Source: AA29 sp041481445 (GTDB taxonomy: Bacteria > Acidobacteriota > Vicinamibacteria > Fen-336). Taken from it: a DNA stretch of 64,000 bases. A model generated the notes under the pieces. The model ran no database searches, was not told the DNA's origin, and was given only the letters and a program-made list of their open reading frames with translations. Positions 1 to 8,025 of this stretch are shown here, one piece after another; position 1 is the stretch's first letter, and every line of letters begins with the position of its first letter. Where the stretch lies: positions 22,977 through 86,976 of the forward strand of contig JBGPBV010000005.1 in NCBI GenBank assembly GCA_041481445.1. The letters run 5' to 3'. A program made the position numbers and the translations under genes.

Positions 1-368
1 ACCCGCACCGCGAGGCGCTGGTGACCGCCTCCGACGCCCGCGCGCTGACCACGGCGGGAGGACGGGCGGGGCGCGCGGAGGTGGTCCGGGCCGCGGGCGA
101 TCGCCTCGACATCCGGGCGGAGGGGCCGGGTCTCGTGGTCGTGACGGAGGGGTGGGACCTCGGCTGGTCGGCCTCGGTGGACGAGGCGCGGGCGCCGGTG
201 GTGCGCGTCAATCACGCGGAGATGGCGGTGCCCATCGGCCGCGGCATCCATCGCGTCGTGCTCTCCTACCGCGCGCCGGGGCTCCGGGCCGGGACCGTCC
301 TCGCCCTCCTGGCCGCGCTCGCCCTCGGCCTCGCCGTCGCCCGCGGCGCGCGAGGGCCGCGTGGTTGA
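1..368 (+). CDS. C-terminal part of a YfhO-like polytopic membrane protein (cut by window edge)
   Basis: The frame is open from base 3 and ends at TGA 366-368, so only the last ~120 residues are present. The visible part is a periplasmic beta-rich region with a GWDLGWSASVDEARAP segment, then an RVNHAEMAVPIGRGIHRVVLSYRAPG segment split here by description only: an Asn-His pair, a Val-Pro turn and a tyrosine-containing beta strand. One hydrophobic helix (LALLAALALGLAVA) follows. The pattern 'GW.a.VDg..apv.r.N....avp...G.h.v...Y.P' is the C-terminal signature of YfhO-family proteins, which are GT-C-like and help add sugars to surface polymers. The role is inferred from this fragment and from the glycan genes that follow. 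The catalytic region lies outside the window. Confidence 0.7.
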   Translation, partial: PHREALVTASDARALTTAGGRAGRAEVVRAAGDRLDIRAEGPGLVVVTEGWDLGWSASVDEARAPVVRVNHAEMAVPIGRGIHRVVLSYRAPGLRAGTVLALLAALALGLAVARGARGPRG

Positions 369-394
369 CCCTCCGCGCGGGCGCGTGCTACGGT
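365..394 (+). promoter_or_regulatory. Sigma-70-like promoter TTGACC-N18-TACGGT
   Basis: TTGACC (365-370) overlaps the stop of the upstream gene and lies 18 bases before TACGGT (389-394). The predicted transcript start, near 401, is only a few bases before the ATG at 406, so the message would be almost leaderless. The same architecture recurs in the 15.4-15.5 kb intergenic region, which raises confidence. Confidence 0.4.
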
Positions 395-405
395 CCTCGT
401 TTCCG

Positions 406-1179
406 ATGACGCGCCCGAGCCTCTCCATCTTCTTCCCCGCCTACAACGACGCGGGCACCATCGCCAGCCTGGCCCTGGTCGCGCACATGACCGCGCGGGA
501 GATCACCGACGACTACGAGGTCATCGTGGTCGACGACGGCAGCCCCGACCACACGGGGGTGCTGCTCGACGAGATGGCGCGGAGCTTTCCCTGGCTCAAG
601 GTCGTCCACCACGTGGCCAACCGCGGCTACGGCGGGGCCCTGCGCTCGGGCTTCCAGACCGCGTCCAAGGAGCTCGTCTTCTACACGGACGGCGACGCCC
701 AGTACGATCCCCGCGAGCTGACCCGGCTCTACGAGGCCTTCTCGCCCGAGGTGGACTTCGTCAACGGCTACAAGATCGGCCGCAGCGATCCCCTGCATCG
801 CGTGGTCATCGGCCGCGTCTACCACTGGTTCGTGCGCACGGTGTTCGGCCTGCGCCTGCGCGACGTGGACTGCGACTTCCGGCTGATGCGCAAGAGCGTG
901 TTCGACAAGGTCGTGCTCACCCGCTCCTCGGGCGTGATCTGCGTGGAGCTGATGAAGAAGGTGCAGGACCACGGCTTCCGCATCGCCCAGGTCCCCGTCC
1001 ACCACTACCACCGCACCTACGGCAAGAGCCAGTTCTTCAACTTCCCCCGGGTGGCGCGCACGCTGGTCGACCTCATGCGGCTGTGGTGGGAGCTCGCGGT
1101 GAAGAAGGAGCACCTGCGGGCGGCGGCGGCCGCCGTTCCCGCGGGCGCCCCCAAGACGCGCGCGCAGAGCGGAGAGTGA
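406..1179 (+). CDS. Family 2 glycosyltransferase (dolichol-phosphate-mannose-synthase-like)
   Basis: A 257-residue cytosolic GT-A enzyme that should transfer a sugar from a nucleotide sugar to a polyprenyl phosphate or glycan acceptor. Visible motifs are the N-terminal strand SIFFPAYNDAGT (~7-18), the nucleotide-binding VVDDGSPDHTG (~41-51) and the metal-binding DGDAQYD (~95-101). A later DVDCDFRLM segment (~150) is typical of polyprenyl-phosphate GT2 enzymes. No transmembrane helices follow, so it is the short soluble type. ATG 406 is chosen over an upstream GTG at 361 because it begins directly before the first beta strand and sits just after a promoter-like pair. It opens the glycan block. 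Confidence 0.88.
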   Translation: MTRPSLSIFFPAYNDAGTIASLALVAHMTAREITDDYEVIVVDDGSPDHTGVLLDEMARSFPWLKVVHHVANRGYGGALRSGFQTASKELVFYTDGDAQYDPRELTRLYEAFSPEVDFVNGYKIGRSDPLHRVVIGRVYHWFVRTVFGLRLRDVDCDFRLMRKSVFDKVVLTRSSGVICVELMKKVQDHGFRIAQVPVHHYHRTYGKSQFFNFPRVARTLVDLMRLWWELAVKKEHLRAAAAAVPAGAPKTRAQSGE

Positions 1180-1297
1180 GCGTCTTCCGGGGACGCAATT
1201 GCGTTTTCCGCAGCGGAGCGTCTCCCTGGCCACCGAGCCCCGATTCACTCGGGGTGAGGTGCCTTCGCTCGACGCTCGACGCGGAGCGAGGACGCAT
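1180..1297 (+). other. 118-base intergenic spacer with two palindromes
   Basis: The spacer holds a perfect 12-base palindrome ACGCAATTGCGT (1193-1204) followed by a short T run, and a perfect hairpin CCCCGA-TTCAC-TCGGGG (1238-1254). Neither is followed by a long T tract, so neither is a clear intrinsic terminator. They may slow transcription or protect RNA between the GT2 and SDR genes. A GAGGA ribosome-binding site (1288-1292) ends the spacer, five bases before the TTG at 1298. Confidence 0.4.
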
Positions 1298-2296
1298 TTG
1301 ACGACCGACTACCGCGACTTCTACCGCGGCCGCAAGGTCCTCGTCACCGGCGCCCTCGGCTTCATCGGCTCCAACCTCTCGCGGACGCTGGCCGACCTCG
1401 GGGCGGAGGTCCTGGCCGTGGACAGCCTGCTGCCCGACTACGGTGGAAACCTCTACAACCTGGCCGGCTACGAGGACAAGATCAGGGTCAACATCGCGGA
1501 CGTGCGCGGGCACGCCATGGAGTACCTGGTGCGGGGCCAGGAGATCCTGTTCAACCTGGCCGGCCAGGTCAGCCACGTCGACTCCATGGTCGATCCCTTC
1601 ACCGACCTCGAGATCAACTGCCGCAGCCAGCTCTGGATCCTGGAGGCGGTGCGCAAGAGCAACCCCGGGGTCAAGATCGTCTACGCGGGGACGCGGCAGG
1701 TCTACGGCAAGCCCATGAAGCTGCCGGTGGACGAGAGCCATCTCCTCAACCCCACCGACGTCAACGGCATCAACAAGATCTCCGGCGAGTTCTACCACCT
1801 CGTCTACCACTCGGTGTACGGGATCCGGAGCTGCTCGCTGCGCCTCACCAACACCTACGGCCCGCGCCAGCTCGTCAAGCACAACCGGCAGGGCTTCATC
1901 GGCTGGTTCATCCGCCAGGCCGTGCTCGGCGAGGAGATCCAGATCTTCGGGGACGGCCGGCAGCGCCGCGACTTCGACTACGTGGACGACGTGGTGGACG
2001 CCTTCCTGCGCGCGGGAGCGATGGAGCAGGCGGACGGGCAGGTCTTCAACCTCGGCGGCGACGTCCCCGTCTCCCTCCTCGACCTCGTCCAGATGCTGGT
2101 CGAGATCGCCGGGCGCGGCGGGTCCTTCCGCATCGTGCCCTTCCCGGCCGACCGGAAGAAGATCGACATCGGCGACTTCTACGCCGACGCCACCAAGATC
2201 CGCGAGACCCTCGGCTGGGGGTCGCGGGTGCCCCTGCGCGAGGGCCTGGCCCGGACCATCGGGTACTACCGCGCGCACTCGGAGCACTACCTGTGA
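1298..2296 (+). CDS. Extended SDR nucleotide-sugar epimerase/dehydratase-like, with Asn at the catalytic Tyr position
   Basis: A 332-residue Rossmann protein expected to act on an NDP-sugar using bound NAD(P). The cofactor loop is TGALGFIGSNL (~15-25). A VYAGTRQVYG segment (~127-136) supplies the Ser/Thr site, here Thr. The segment normally reading YxxxK reads DVNGINK, so the canonical Tyr is Asn156 while Lys160 is kept. Downstream features are otherwise normal: TNTYGPRQ, GDGRQRRDF and YVDDVVDAF. The TTG start at 1298 is chosen because GAGGA lies five bases upstream and the Rossmann strand begins 15 residues later; a longer ATG-initiated version from 1199 adds a non-conserved arginine-rich leader. 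It overlaps the aminotransferase start by four bases (GTGA), so the two probably act in sequence on one sugar. Confidence 0.82.
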   Translation: MTTDYRDFYRGRKVLVTGALGFIGSNLSRTLADLGAEVLAVDSLLPDYGGNLYNLAGYEDKIRVNIADVRGHAMEYLVRGQEILFNLAGQVSHVDSMVDPFTDLEINCRSQLWILEAVRKSNPGVKIVYAGTRQVYGKPMKLPVDESHLLNPTDVNGINKISGEFYHLVYHSVYGIRSCSLRLTNTYGPRQLVKHNRQGFIGWFIRQAVLGEEIQIFGDGRQRRDFDYVDDVVDAFLRAGAMEQADGQVFNLGGDVPVSLLDLVQMLVEIAGRGGSFRIVPFPADRKKIDIGDFYADATKIRETLGWGSRVPLREGLARTIGYYRAHSEHYL

Positions 2297-3423
2297 GCGG
2301 CGGCCCCTCGAGAGCCCTGGTCCCCTTCGTCGACCTCAAGGCCCACGTGGCCGCCCTGCGCGGCGACCTCGAGAGAGCCCTCGCGCGCGTCCTCGACTCC
2401 GGCTGGTTCATCCTGGGGCCGGAAGGCGAGGCCTTCGAGCGGGAGCTGGCGGCGGCGGTGGGGGCGCGGGAGGCGGTCGGCGTGGCCAACGGCACCGAGG
2501 CCATCCAGCTCGCGCTGGAGGCCCTCGCCCTCGGTCCCGGCGACGAGGTGATCACCTCTCCCCTGACCGCCGCCTTCACCGCGCTCGGCGTGATGCGCTC
2601 GGGGGCGCGGCCCGTCTTCGCCGACGTCGACCCGGTCACCCTGAACGTCTCCCCGGAGTCGGTGGCGGGCGCGATCACACCCCACACACGTGCGCTCCTG
2701 CCCGTGCACCTCTACGGCCATCCGGTGGACCTGGACCCGATGCTCGACCTCGCGCGCCGGCGCGGGATCCCGCTGGTCGAGGACGCCTGCCAGGCCATCG
2801 GCGCCCGCTACAAGGAGCGGCCGGTGGGGGCGCTCAGCGACATCGGCGCCTTCTCCTTCTACCCGACCAAGAACCTCGGCGCCCTGGGGGACGGCGGGGC
2901 GGTGGTGGTGAACGACCCCGAGATCGCCCGCCGCCTGCGGCGCCTCCGCAACGGCGGCCAGACGGATCGCTACCACCACGAGACGGCGGGCATCAACAGC
3001 CGCCTGGACGAGATGCAGGCGGCGCTGCTGCGCACGAAGCTCGGGCACCTCGAGCGGTGGACGGACCGGCGACGGGCCATCGCCGCGCGGTACGGCGAGG
3101 AGCTGGCGGGCTCCGGCGTCACCCTGCCCGTCGAGCAGGCCTACGCGCGCGCGGTCTACCATCTCTACGTCATCCGGCATCCGCGGCGCGACACGCTGGC
3201 CGCCTCTCTCCGCGAGCGCGGGATCGGGACCCTCATCCATTACCCGATTCCCCTGCACGTCCAGCCCGCCTTCGCCGAGCTGGGGGGACGGAAGGGAGAG
3301 TTCCCGGTCGCGGAGAAGGCGGCGGGGGAGATCCTCTCCATCCCGCTCTACCCGGAGATGACGGACGCGCAGGTGGAGGCCGTGATCCGGGCGATTCGGG
3401 AGGTCGCCCCCGGCCTCGGCTGA
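2293..3423 (+). CDS. DegT/DnrJ/EryC1 family sugar aminotransferase
   Basis: A 376-residue PLP-dependent aminotransferase that would convert a keto-sugar nucleotide to an amino sugar with glutamate as donor. It begins with FVDLKAHVAAL. The cofactor region contains VGVANGTEAIQLAL (~60), VEDACQAIGA (~160-170) and SFYPTKNLGALGDGG (~192-206), in which the Lys is the Schiff-base residue. The C-terminal HYPIPLHVQPAF segment is typical of the family. GTG 2293 overlaps the SDR stop as GTGA, which indicates translational coupling. With the SDR it probably makes an amino-deoxy sugar for this glycan, a legionaminic/bacillosamine-type precursor being one possibility. Confidence 0.93.
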   Translation: MSGGPSRALVPFVDLKAHVAALRGDLERALARVLDSGWFILGPEGEAFERELAAAVGAREAVGVANGTEAIQLALEALALGPGDEVITSPLTAAFTALGVMRSGARPVFADVDPVTLNVSPESVAGAITPHTRALLPVHLYGHPVDLDPMLDLARRRGIPLVEDACQAIGARYKERPVGALSDIGAFSFYPTKNLGALGDGGAVVVNDPEIARRLRRLRNGGQTDRYHHETAGINSRLDEMQAALLRTKLGHLERWTDRRRAIAARYGEELAGSGVTLPVEQAYARAVYHLYVIRHPRRDTLAASLRERGIGTLIHYPIPLHVQPAFAELGGRKGEFPVAEKAAGEILSIPLYPEMTDAQVEAVIRAIREVAPGLG

Positions 3424-3425
3424 GC

Positions 3426-6035
3426 GTGAGCCCGCTCGTCCCTGCCGTCCCGGCCCTCTTCGCCGCGCTCGTCCTCTTCCTCGCCCCCGGCCTCGTCTTC
3501 CTGTCTCTCCTCCGCCGGGAGGACCGCGAGGCCCTGCTCCTCGACGAGGCGCTCTTCCTGGTCGCCGCCCTCAGCGTCGCCGTCTCGGCGTGGGTCGCCC
3601 TCGTGCTCGCGGAGGCGGGCGGCTTCTCGCTGGTGCGCGCGGCCTTCCTCGTCGGCGCCCTGGCCGCGCTGAGCGTGCTCGGCGCCGCCCTCCGCCGGCG
3701 GCCGCCCGCGCAACCCCTTCCCCAGTGGCGGGGATGGCGCGCCCTCGCCCCCGCCCTGGTCGTGCTCGCCCTTGCCGCCGCCCTGCAGACGCGGCCGAGC
3801 GAGTACCTGATGGGCGGGCGCGATCCCGGGACCTACGTGGCGGCCATGGCCCTGATCGGGCGCACGGGCGCCGTCGCCTACGTCGACCCCGTCGTGCTCT
3901 CGATCCCGCGCGAGGACGTCGAGCTCTTCTATCGGAACCCCGGCGCGCCCGACTACACCTGGGGCCGCTTCATGGGCATGCCGCTCGAGAGCCCGGCCAG
4001 CGGACGCGTGGTCCCGGAGTTCTTCCATCTCTTCCCCGCCTTCGGGGCCTACCTCTACCAGGCGATGGGGGTGAAGGGCGCGCTGGCCACGCCCTGCGTG
4101 TTCGGCGTGCTCGGCACCCTCGCCGTGTTCCTGGCCTGGCGGCGCCTGTTCGGAATGCCCGTTGCGCTCATCGCCGCCGTACTGCTTTCCCTCAACGTCA
4201 TCCAGGTCTGGTTCGCCCGCTATCCCATGTCGGAGGCGATGGCGCAGTTCCTCCTGTTCCTGGGCCTGTGGGCCTTCGCGCTCTGGGAGGAGCGCGGATC
4301 GGCCGCCTTCGGGGCCCTGGCCGGCTTCGCCCTCGGTCTCACCCTGCTCGTGCGCATCGACAGCGTGCTGATGGTGGTCCCCCTGGGCGTGTACGTCTTC
4401 GTGCGCAGGGCCCACGGCGCGCTGCCCTGGTCGCGCGCGCGCGCCTTCGTCCTTCCCTTCGTCGTGTTGGCGGCGCATGCCCTCCTCCACGCCGCCTTCT
4501 GGTCGCGCAAGTACCTGCTCGGAGTGATGAGGCGGCCGTACTGGGAGCAGCCCTGGTGGGTCTGGGCCGCGGGCATCGCCGCCACCGTGGCCCTCCTGCT
4601 CGTGGCCCATCGCTTCGAGGCCCGGGCCGTGCGCGGGATGGACGCGCACGGAGAGGCGCTGGGCCGCGCCATCGTCGCTCTCACCGTGCTCCTCGCCCTC
4701 TACGCCTACGTCCTCCGGCCGCGCCTCTCCGCCTGGGCCGGGGGAGACGGCAACGTGGACCCGCCGCTCGCCCATCGCGGGTGGCTCGTGGCCATGGGGT
4801 TCTCCCGCCTGGCCGCCCACGACGCGCAGTCGCTCGTGCGCCTGGGATGGTTCGTGACGCCGCTGGTGCTCGTCCTGGCCCTCTTCGGGTTCGCGCTGGT
4901 GGTGCGGCGCGGGCAGGGACGGTGGCTCTTCCCGATGCTGACCGCCGGCGCCTACGCCGCGTTCTTCCTCTACAAGATCCGCGTCTACAACGACTACTAC
5001 TTCGCGCTGCGGCGCTTCATGCCGGTGGTGGTGCCCGCCCTGCTCGCCCTGGCCGCCTTCGCCCTCGTGGAGCTGTGGCGGCGCGCGCGGGCCGGGCGCG
5101 TGGCCGCGGCCGCCCTCACCGCGGCCGTCGCCGCCTTCTTCCTCCGCGACACGCTTCCGCTGGCCTTCTACCGCGACTGGAAGGACTCCGCGCGCTTCGT
5201 GGGCGACCTCGCGCGGCGCTTCGGGCCGGAGGACGTCGTGATCTTCGAGCAGCCGCGCAGCATCCACCTCCTCTCCCTGCCGCTCTGGGCGGCCTACGGC
5301 GTGAACGTGCTGGAGCTGGCCCGCTTCAACCCCGATCCCGCCCGCCTGGACCACCTCGTCCAGGCCTGGCGCGGCCGCTACCGCAACATCTACTTCGTCC
5401 ACACCTACAGCACGGACCTGTGCGGCCTGTTCCTCGAGCGCGTGGAGGACATGAGCTTCGGGACCTACGAGTGGGAACGCGGCTACGGGCGCAAGCCGCG
5501 CGGGAAGGAGCCGCGCGCGCTGCGCTTCCGCATCTCCCGCGTGGTCCCGCCCCAGGACCTCCAGGTCCCGGCCCTGCGGGAGATCGACGTCGGCGGCTCC
5601 GACGACCTGCAGGTCGCCGGCTTCTACGACAAGGAGGGCGGCGGCGACCACACCTACCGCTGGACCGGCCGCTGCGCGTCCGTGTACCTGCCGGGGGCGC
5701 GGCCGGGGGACCTGGTCACGATCACGGCCGGGACAGGGCAGCGGCCGGCCACGTCGCCCGTGCCGGTGACGGTGTCCATCGGGGGGACGGCGGTCGGCCG
5801 CTTCGAGGCAAGCCATGAATGGACGGACCATTCCGTGCGCCTGCCCGCTCCCCTGCCCCCCGGCCCGCCCGTGCTCCGACTGGACGTTTCGACCTTCCGC
5901 CCCATCAACGTGTTGCCGGGAGCCACCGACGCCCGCGACCTCGGCCTCATGGTCGACCGGATCCGGCTCGGATCCGGCCCGGCCGGACCCGATGCTACAA
6001 TCGCCGTTTCTCGCGCCCACGGAGGGCCGCCATAA
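3426..6035 (+). CDS. Polytopic GT-C-like membrane glycosyltransferase with C-terminal beta domain
   Basis: An 869-residue inner-membrane protein with about a dozen hydrophobic segments in its first ~590 residues. The GGRDPGTYVA motif (~128-137) lies in the first extracytoplasmic loop, where GT-C enzymes place their catalytic Asp. A periplasmic region follows, ending in a beta-sandwich-like domain (~715-865) with strands such as ASVYLPGARPGDLVTI and VDRIRL. It probably uses polyprenyl-phosphate sugars on the outer face of the inner membrane. GTG 3426 is two bases after the upstream stop and immediately precedes the first helix. Three other membrane proteins in the window carry a comparable beta domain. 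The acceptor is unknown. Confidence 0.75.
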   Translation: MSPLVPAVPALFAALVLFLAPGLVFLSLLRREDREALLLDEALFLVAALSVAVSAWVALVLAEAGGFSLVRAAFLVGALAALSVLGAALRRRPPAQPLPQWRGWRALAPALVVLALAAALQTRPSEYLMGGRDPGTYVAAMALIGRTGAVAYVDPVVLSIPREDVELFYRNPGAPDYTWGRFMGMPLESPASGRVVPEFFHLFPAFGAYLYQAMGVKGALATPCVFGVLGTLAVFLAWRRLFGMPVALIAAVLLSLNVIQVWFARYPMSEAMAQFLLFLGLWAFALWEERGSAAFGALAGFALGLTLLVRIDSVLMVVPLGVYVFVRRAHGALPWSRARAFVLPFVVLAAHALLHAAFWSRKYLLGVMRRPYWEQPWWVWAAGIAATVALLLVAHRFEARAVRGMDAHGEALGRAIVALTVLLALYAYVLRPRLSAWAGGDGNVDPPLAHRGWLVAMGFSRLAAHDAQSLVRLGWFVTPLVLVLALFGFALVVRRGQGRWLFPMLTAGAYAAFFLYKIRVYNDYYFALRRFMPVVVPALLALAAFALVELWRRARAGRVAAAALTAAVAAFFLRDTLPLAFYRDWKDSARFVGDLARRFGPEDVVIFEQPRSIHLLSLPLWAAYGVNVLELARFNPDPARLDHLVQAWRGRYRNIYFVHTYSTDLCGLFLERVEDMSFGTYEWERGYGRKPRGKEPRALRFRISRVVPPQDLQVPALREIDVGGSDDLQVAGFYDKEGGGDHTYRWTGRCASVYLPGARPGDLVTITAGTGQRPATSPVPVTVSIGGTAVGRFEASHEWTDHSVRLPAPLPPGPPVLRLDVSTFRPINVLPGATDARDLGLMVDRIRLGSGPAGPDATIAVSRAHGGPP
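5996..6001 (+). promoter_or_regulatory. TACAAT -10-like element before the GT2 at 6032
   Basis: TACAAT stands out in very GC-rich DNA at the 3' end of the upstream gene. No good -35 box is seen. It would start transcription near 6008, leaving a short leader with GGAGGG (6021-6026) before the ATA at 6032. It supports a separate start for the next gene and argues against translation from ATG 5819. Confidence 0.33.
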
Positions 6036-6793
6036 GCTCCACGCGTTCGCTGGTCGTCGTCCCCACCTACAACGAGCGGGAGAACGTCGGTCCCCTCGTG
6101 GACGAGCTCCTCCATTGCGGGGACACGATCGACGTCTGCATCGCCGACGACGGCAGCCCGGACGGGACGGCGGAGGCGGTGCGGGAGGCGATGGCCCGCC
6201 ATCCCGGCCGCGTGGATCTCCTGGAGCGCCACGAGAAGGGCGGACGGGGGGCGGCAGTGATCGCCGCCTTCAAGAAGGGCCTGGCCGACCCGCGGCGCTA
6301 CGCCTATCTCTTCGAGATGGACGCCGATTTCTCCCATCACCCGCGCGAGCTGCCGAAGTTCCTGGAGAAGCTCGGCACCTGCGACATGGTGATCGGCTCG
6401 CGCTACGTGGCCGGCGGGGGCACGTCGGAGTGGGGCCTCGTGCGCCCGCTGCTCTCCTGGATGGCCAACAAGTACATCGGCCTGGTCGCGGGCATCCCGG
6501 TGCGCGACACCACCAGCGGCTATCGCGGATACCGGCGCGAGGTGCTGGAGGCGACCGACTTCGACCGCATCAAGATCACGGGCTACGTCGTGCACGGCGA
6601 GATGGCCTACCAGGCCTGGCTCAACGGCTTCCGCCTGGGGGAGGTACCCATCCACTTCCGGAACCGGCGCCGGGCCGCCTCCAAGCTCACCTCGGAGGAG
6701 ATCTACATGGCGCTCGTGAACTTCGCGCTCCTGCGCCGCCGCTACGGGACGGTGCCGCGGCGGCGGGAGGAGCCTCGGGCCGAGCTCCCCTGA
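6032..6793 (+). CDS. Family 2 glycosyltransferase (polyprenol-phosphate mannose synthase type), probable ATA start
   Basis: About 253 residues. Motifs are VVVPTYNERENVGPL (~8-22), IADDGSPDGT (~38), EMDADFSHHP (~95) and the product-site region DTTSGYRGYRREVL (~160), all typical of DPM1-like GT2 enzymes that load a hexose onto polyprenyl phosphate. No ATG, GTG or TTG lies in frame near the N-terminus. GGAGGG (6021-6026) stands five bases before ATA 6032, which overlaps the upstream TAA as ATAA. The nearest standard start, ATG 5819, would add ~70 arginine/proline-rich residues read out of frame from the upstream gene. The ATA start is therefore favoured. The lipid-linked sugar product would suit the GT-C proteins nearby. 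Confidence 0.85.
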   Translation: MSSTRSLVVVPTYNERENVGPLVDELLHCGDTIDVCIADDGSPDGTAEAVREAMARHPGRVDLLERHEKGGRGAAVIAAFKKGLADPRRYAYLFEMDADFSHHPRELPKFLEKLGTCDMVIGSRYVAGGGTSEWGLVRPLLSWMANKYIGLVAGIPVRDTTSGYRGYRREVLEATDFDRIKITGYVVHGEMAYQAWLNGFRLGEVPIHFRNRRRAASKLTSEEIYMALVNFALLRRRYGTVPRRREEPRAELP

Positions 6794-6813
6794 CCTATGC
6801 GGCGCCCGACCGC

Positions 6814-8025
6814 ATGAACGTGCTCATGATCGCGTCCTCCTACCCGAAGTTCCCGGGGGACACGACCGCGCCGTTCATCGAGTCGATCGCGCGCGCGGTG
6901 GCCGGGCGCGGCCACGCCGTGGACGTCCTCCTGCCCCATCATCCCGACCTGCGCCGCCCGCCCGGCGAGCCCGTGCGCGTCGTCGCCTACCGGTACGCGC
7001 CCCGCGAGGGCTGGAGCCTCTGGGGCTACGCGCAGAGCCTGGAGTCGGACGTGCGCGTGCGGCCGGGCGTCTACCTCCTCGCCCCCCTGGTGGCCTTCGC
7101 CCTGCGCCGGGCGCTGGGAGGGCTCCTGGCCGAGCGTCGTTACGACGTCGTGCACGCCCACTGGGTCGTCCCCAACGCGGCCATGGTGACCGACGTGGTG
7201 GAGGCGCACCGCGTGCCGTTCGTGGTCAGCGCGCACGGCAGCGACATCTTCCTGGCCGAGCGCTCGCGCGCCGTCCGCGCCTGGGCCGGCCGCGCCCTGA
7301 GAGCGGCCGCGCGCGTGAGCGCCTGCAGCGAGGACCTGCGGCGGCGCGCGGTGGCCCTGGGGGCGCCGGAGGCGCACACGCGCACCGTGCCCTACGGCGT
7401 CGACGTGGCCGCCTTCGCCGACGCCGCCCCGCCCAGCCCTTCCCTGCGCGAGAGGCTGGGGGCGCGGCCGGGCACGCGGCTGGTGCTGGCGGTCGGGCGG
7501 CTGGTGGAGAAGAAGGGCCTGGGCACGCTGGTGGAGGCGGCGGCGGGGCTGGAGGACGCGCGCGTGGCCATCGCGGGGGCGGGCGACCTGCGCGAGAGCC
7601 TCCTCCGGCGCATCGCGGAGACGGGAGCCCCGGTGAGCCTGGCCGGCGCCCTCGACCGCGGGGAGGTGGCCTCCGCCCTCGCCCTGGCCGACGTGGTGGC
7701 GGTGCCCTCCGTGGTGGACCGCGCCGGGAACGTGGACGGGCTGCCCAACACCCTCCTGGAGTCGATGGCGGCGGGACGGGCGGTGGTGGCCTCGCGCCTG
7801 GCCGGGATCCCCGACGTGATAGTTGACGGAGTCAACGGATTGCTTGTCCCCCCCGGCGACCCCGCCGCCCTCCGCGCCGCCCTCCACCGACTGCTGGCCG
7901 ACCAGGGCCTGCGCGCGCGCCTGGGGGCGGCCGCCCGCGAGACCGCGTCCCGCCACGGCTGGGAGGCGGTGGCCGTCCAGTTCGAGGAGTGCTATGCCGA
8001 GGCGGCAGCGCTGGACGCCGGTTAG
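6814..8025 (+). CDS. Family 4 glycosyltransferase
   Basis: A 403-residue GT-B retaining glycosyltransferase. The N-terminal strand is NVLMIASSYPKFPGDTTAPF, with an SAHGSDIFLAE acceptor-side loop (~145-155). The donor domain contains VGRLVEKKGLGTLVEAA (~229-245). Its EX7E motif is LPNTLLESMAAGRAVVAS (~310-327), followed by DVIVDGVNGLLVPPGD. ATG 6814 precedes the first strand; the gap from the GT2 stop is 20 bases. The last ~32 bases may overlap the following GT9 gene. It probably adds one sugar to the lipid-linked glycan. A perfect palindrome with rare codons lies inside it at 7822-7836. Confidence 0.92.
   Translation: MNVLMIASSYPKFPGDTTAPFIESIARAVAGRGHAVDVLLPHHPDLRRPPGEPVRVVAYRYAPREGWSLWGYAQSLESDVRVRPGVYLLAPLVAFALRRALGGLLAERRYDVVHAHWVVPNAAMVTDVVEAHRVPFVVSAHGSDIFLAERSRAVRAWAGRALRAAARVSACSEDLRRRAVALGAPEAHTRTVPYGVDVAAFADAAPPSPSLRERLGARPGTRLVLAVGRLVEKKGLGTLVEAAAGLEDARVAIAGAGDLRESLLRRIAETGAPVSLAGALDRGEVASALALADVVAVPSVVDRAGNVDGLPNTLLESMAAGRAVVASRLAGIPDVIVDGVNGLLVPPGDPAALRAALHRLLADQGLRARLGAAARETASRHGWEAVAVQFEECYAEAAALDAG
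7822..7836 (+). repeat. Perfect inverted repeat GTTGAC-GGA-GTCAAC inside the GT4 gene
   Basis: Six-base arms separated by three bases form a perfect inverted repeat encoding part of IVDGVNG. Neighbouring codons (ATA, GTT, GGA, GGA, TTG, CTT) are unusual for this genome, which normally ends codons in C or G. It could be a protein-binding site or RNA hairpin, or chance within a conserved peptide. Confidence 0.35.

Noticed and set aside
1193..1254. Palindromes in the 1180-1297 spacer as a strong intrinsic terminator
   Set aside because: No long T run follows either stem, so the evidence only supports possible RNA structure.
3348..6020. An 890-residue - strand open frame opposite the GT-C-like gene at 3426
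   Set aside because: Its translation is rich in Glu, Gly, His and Arg without motifs; the + strand frame has clear transmembrane helices and a GGRDPG loop.
5819..6031. ATG 5819 as the start of the second GT2
   Set aside because: It would add ~70 Arg/Pro-rich residues from the overlapping part of the previous gene and ignores the GGAGGG site just before 6032.
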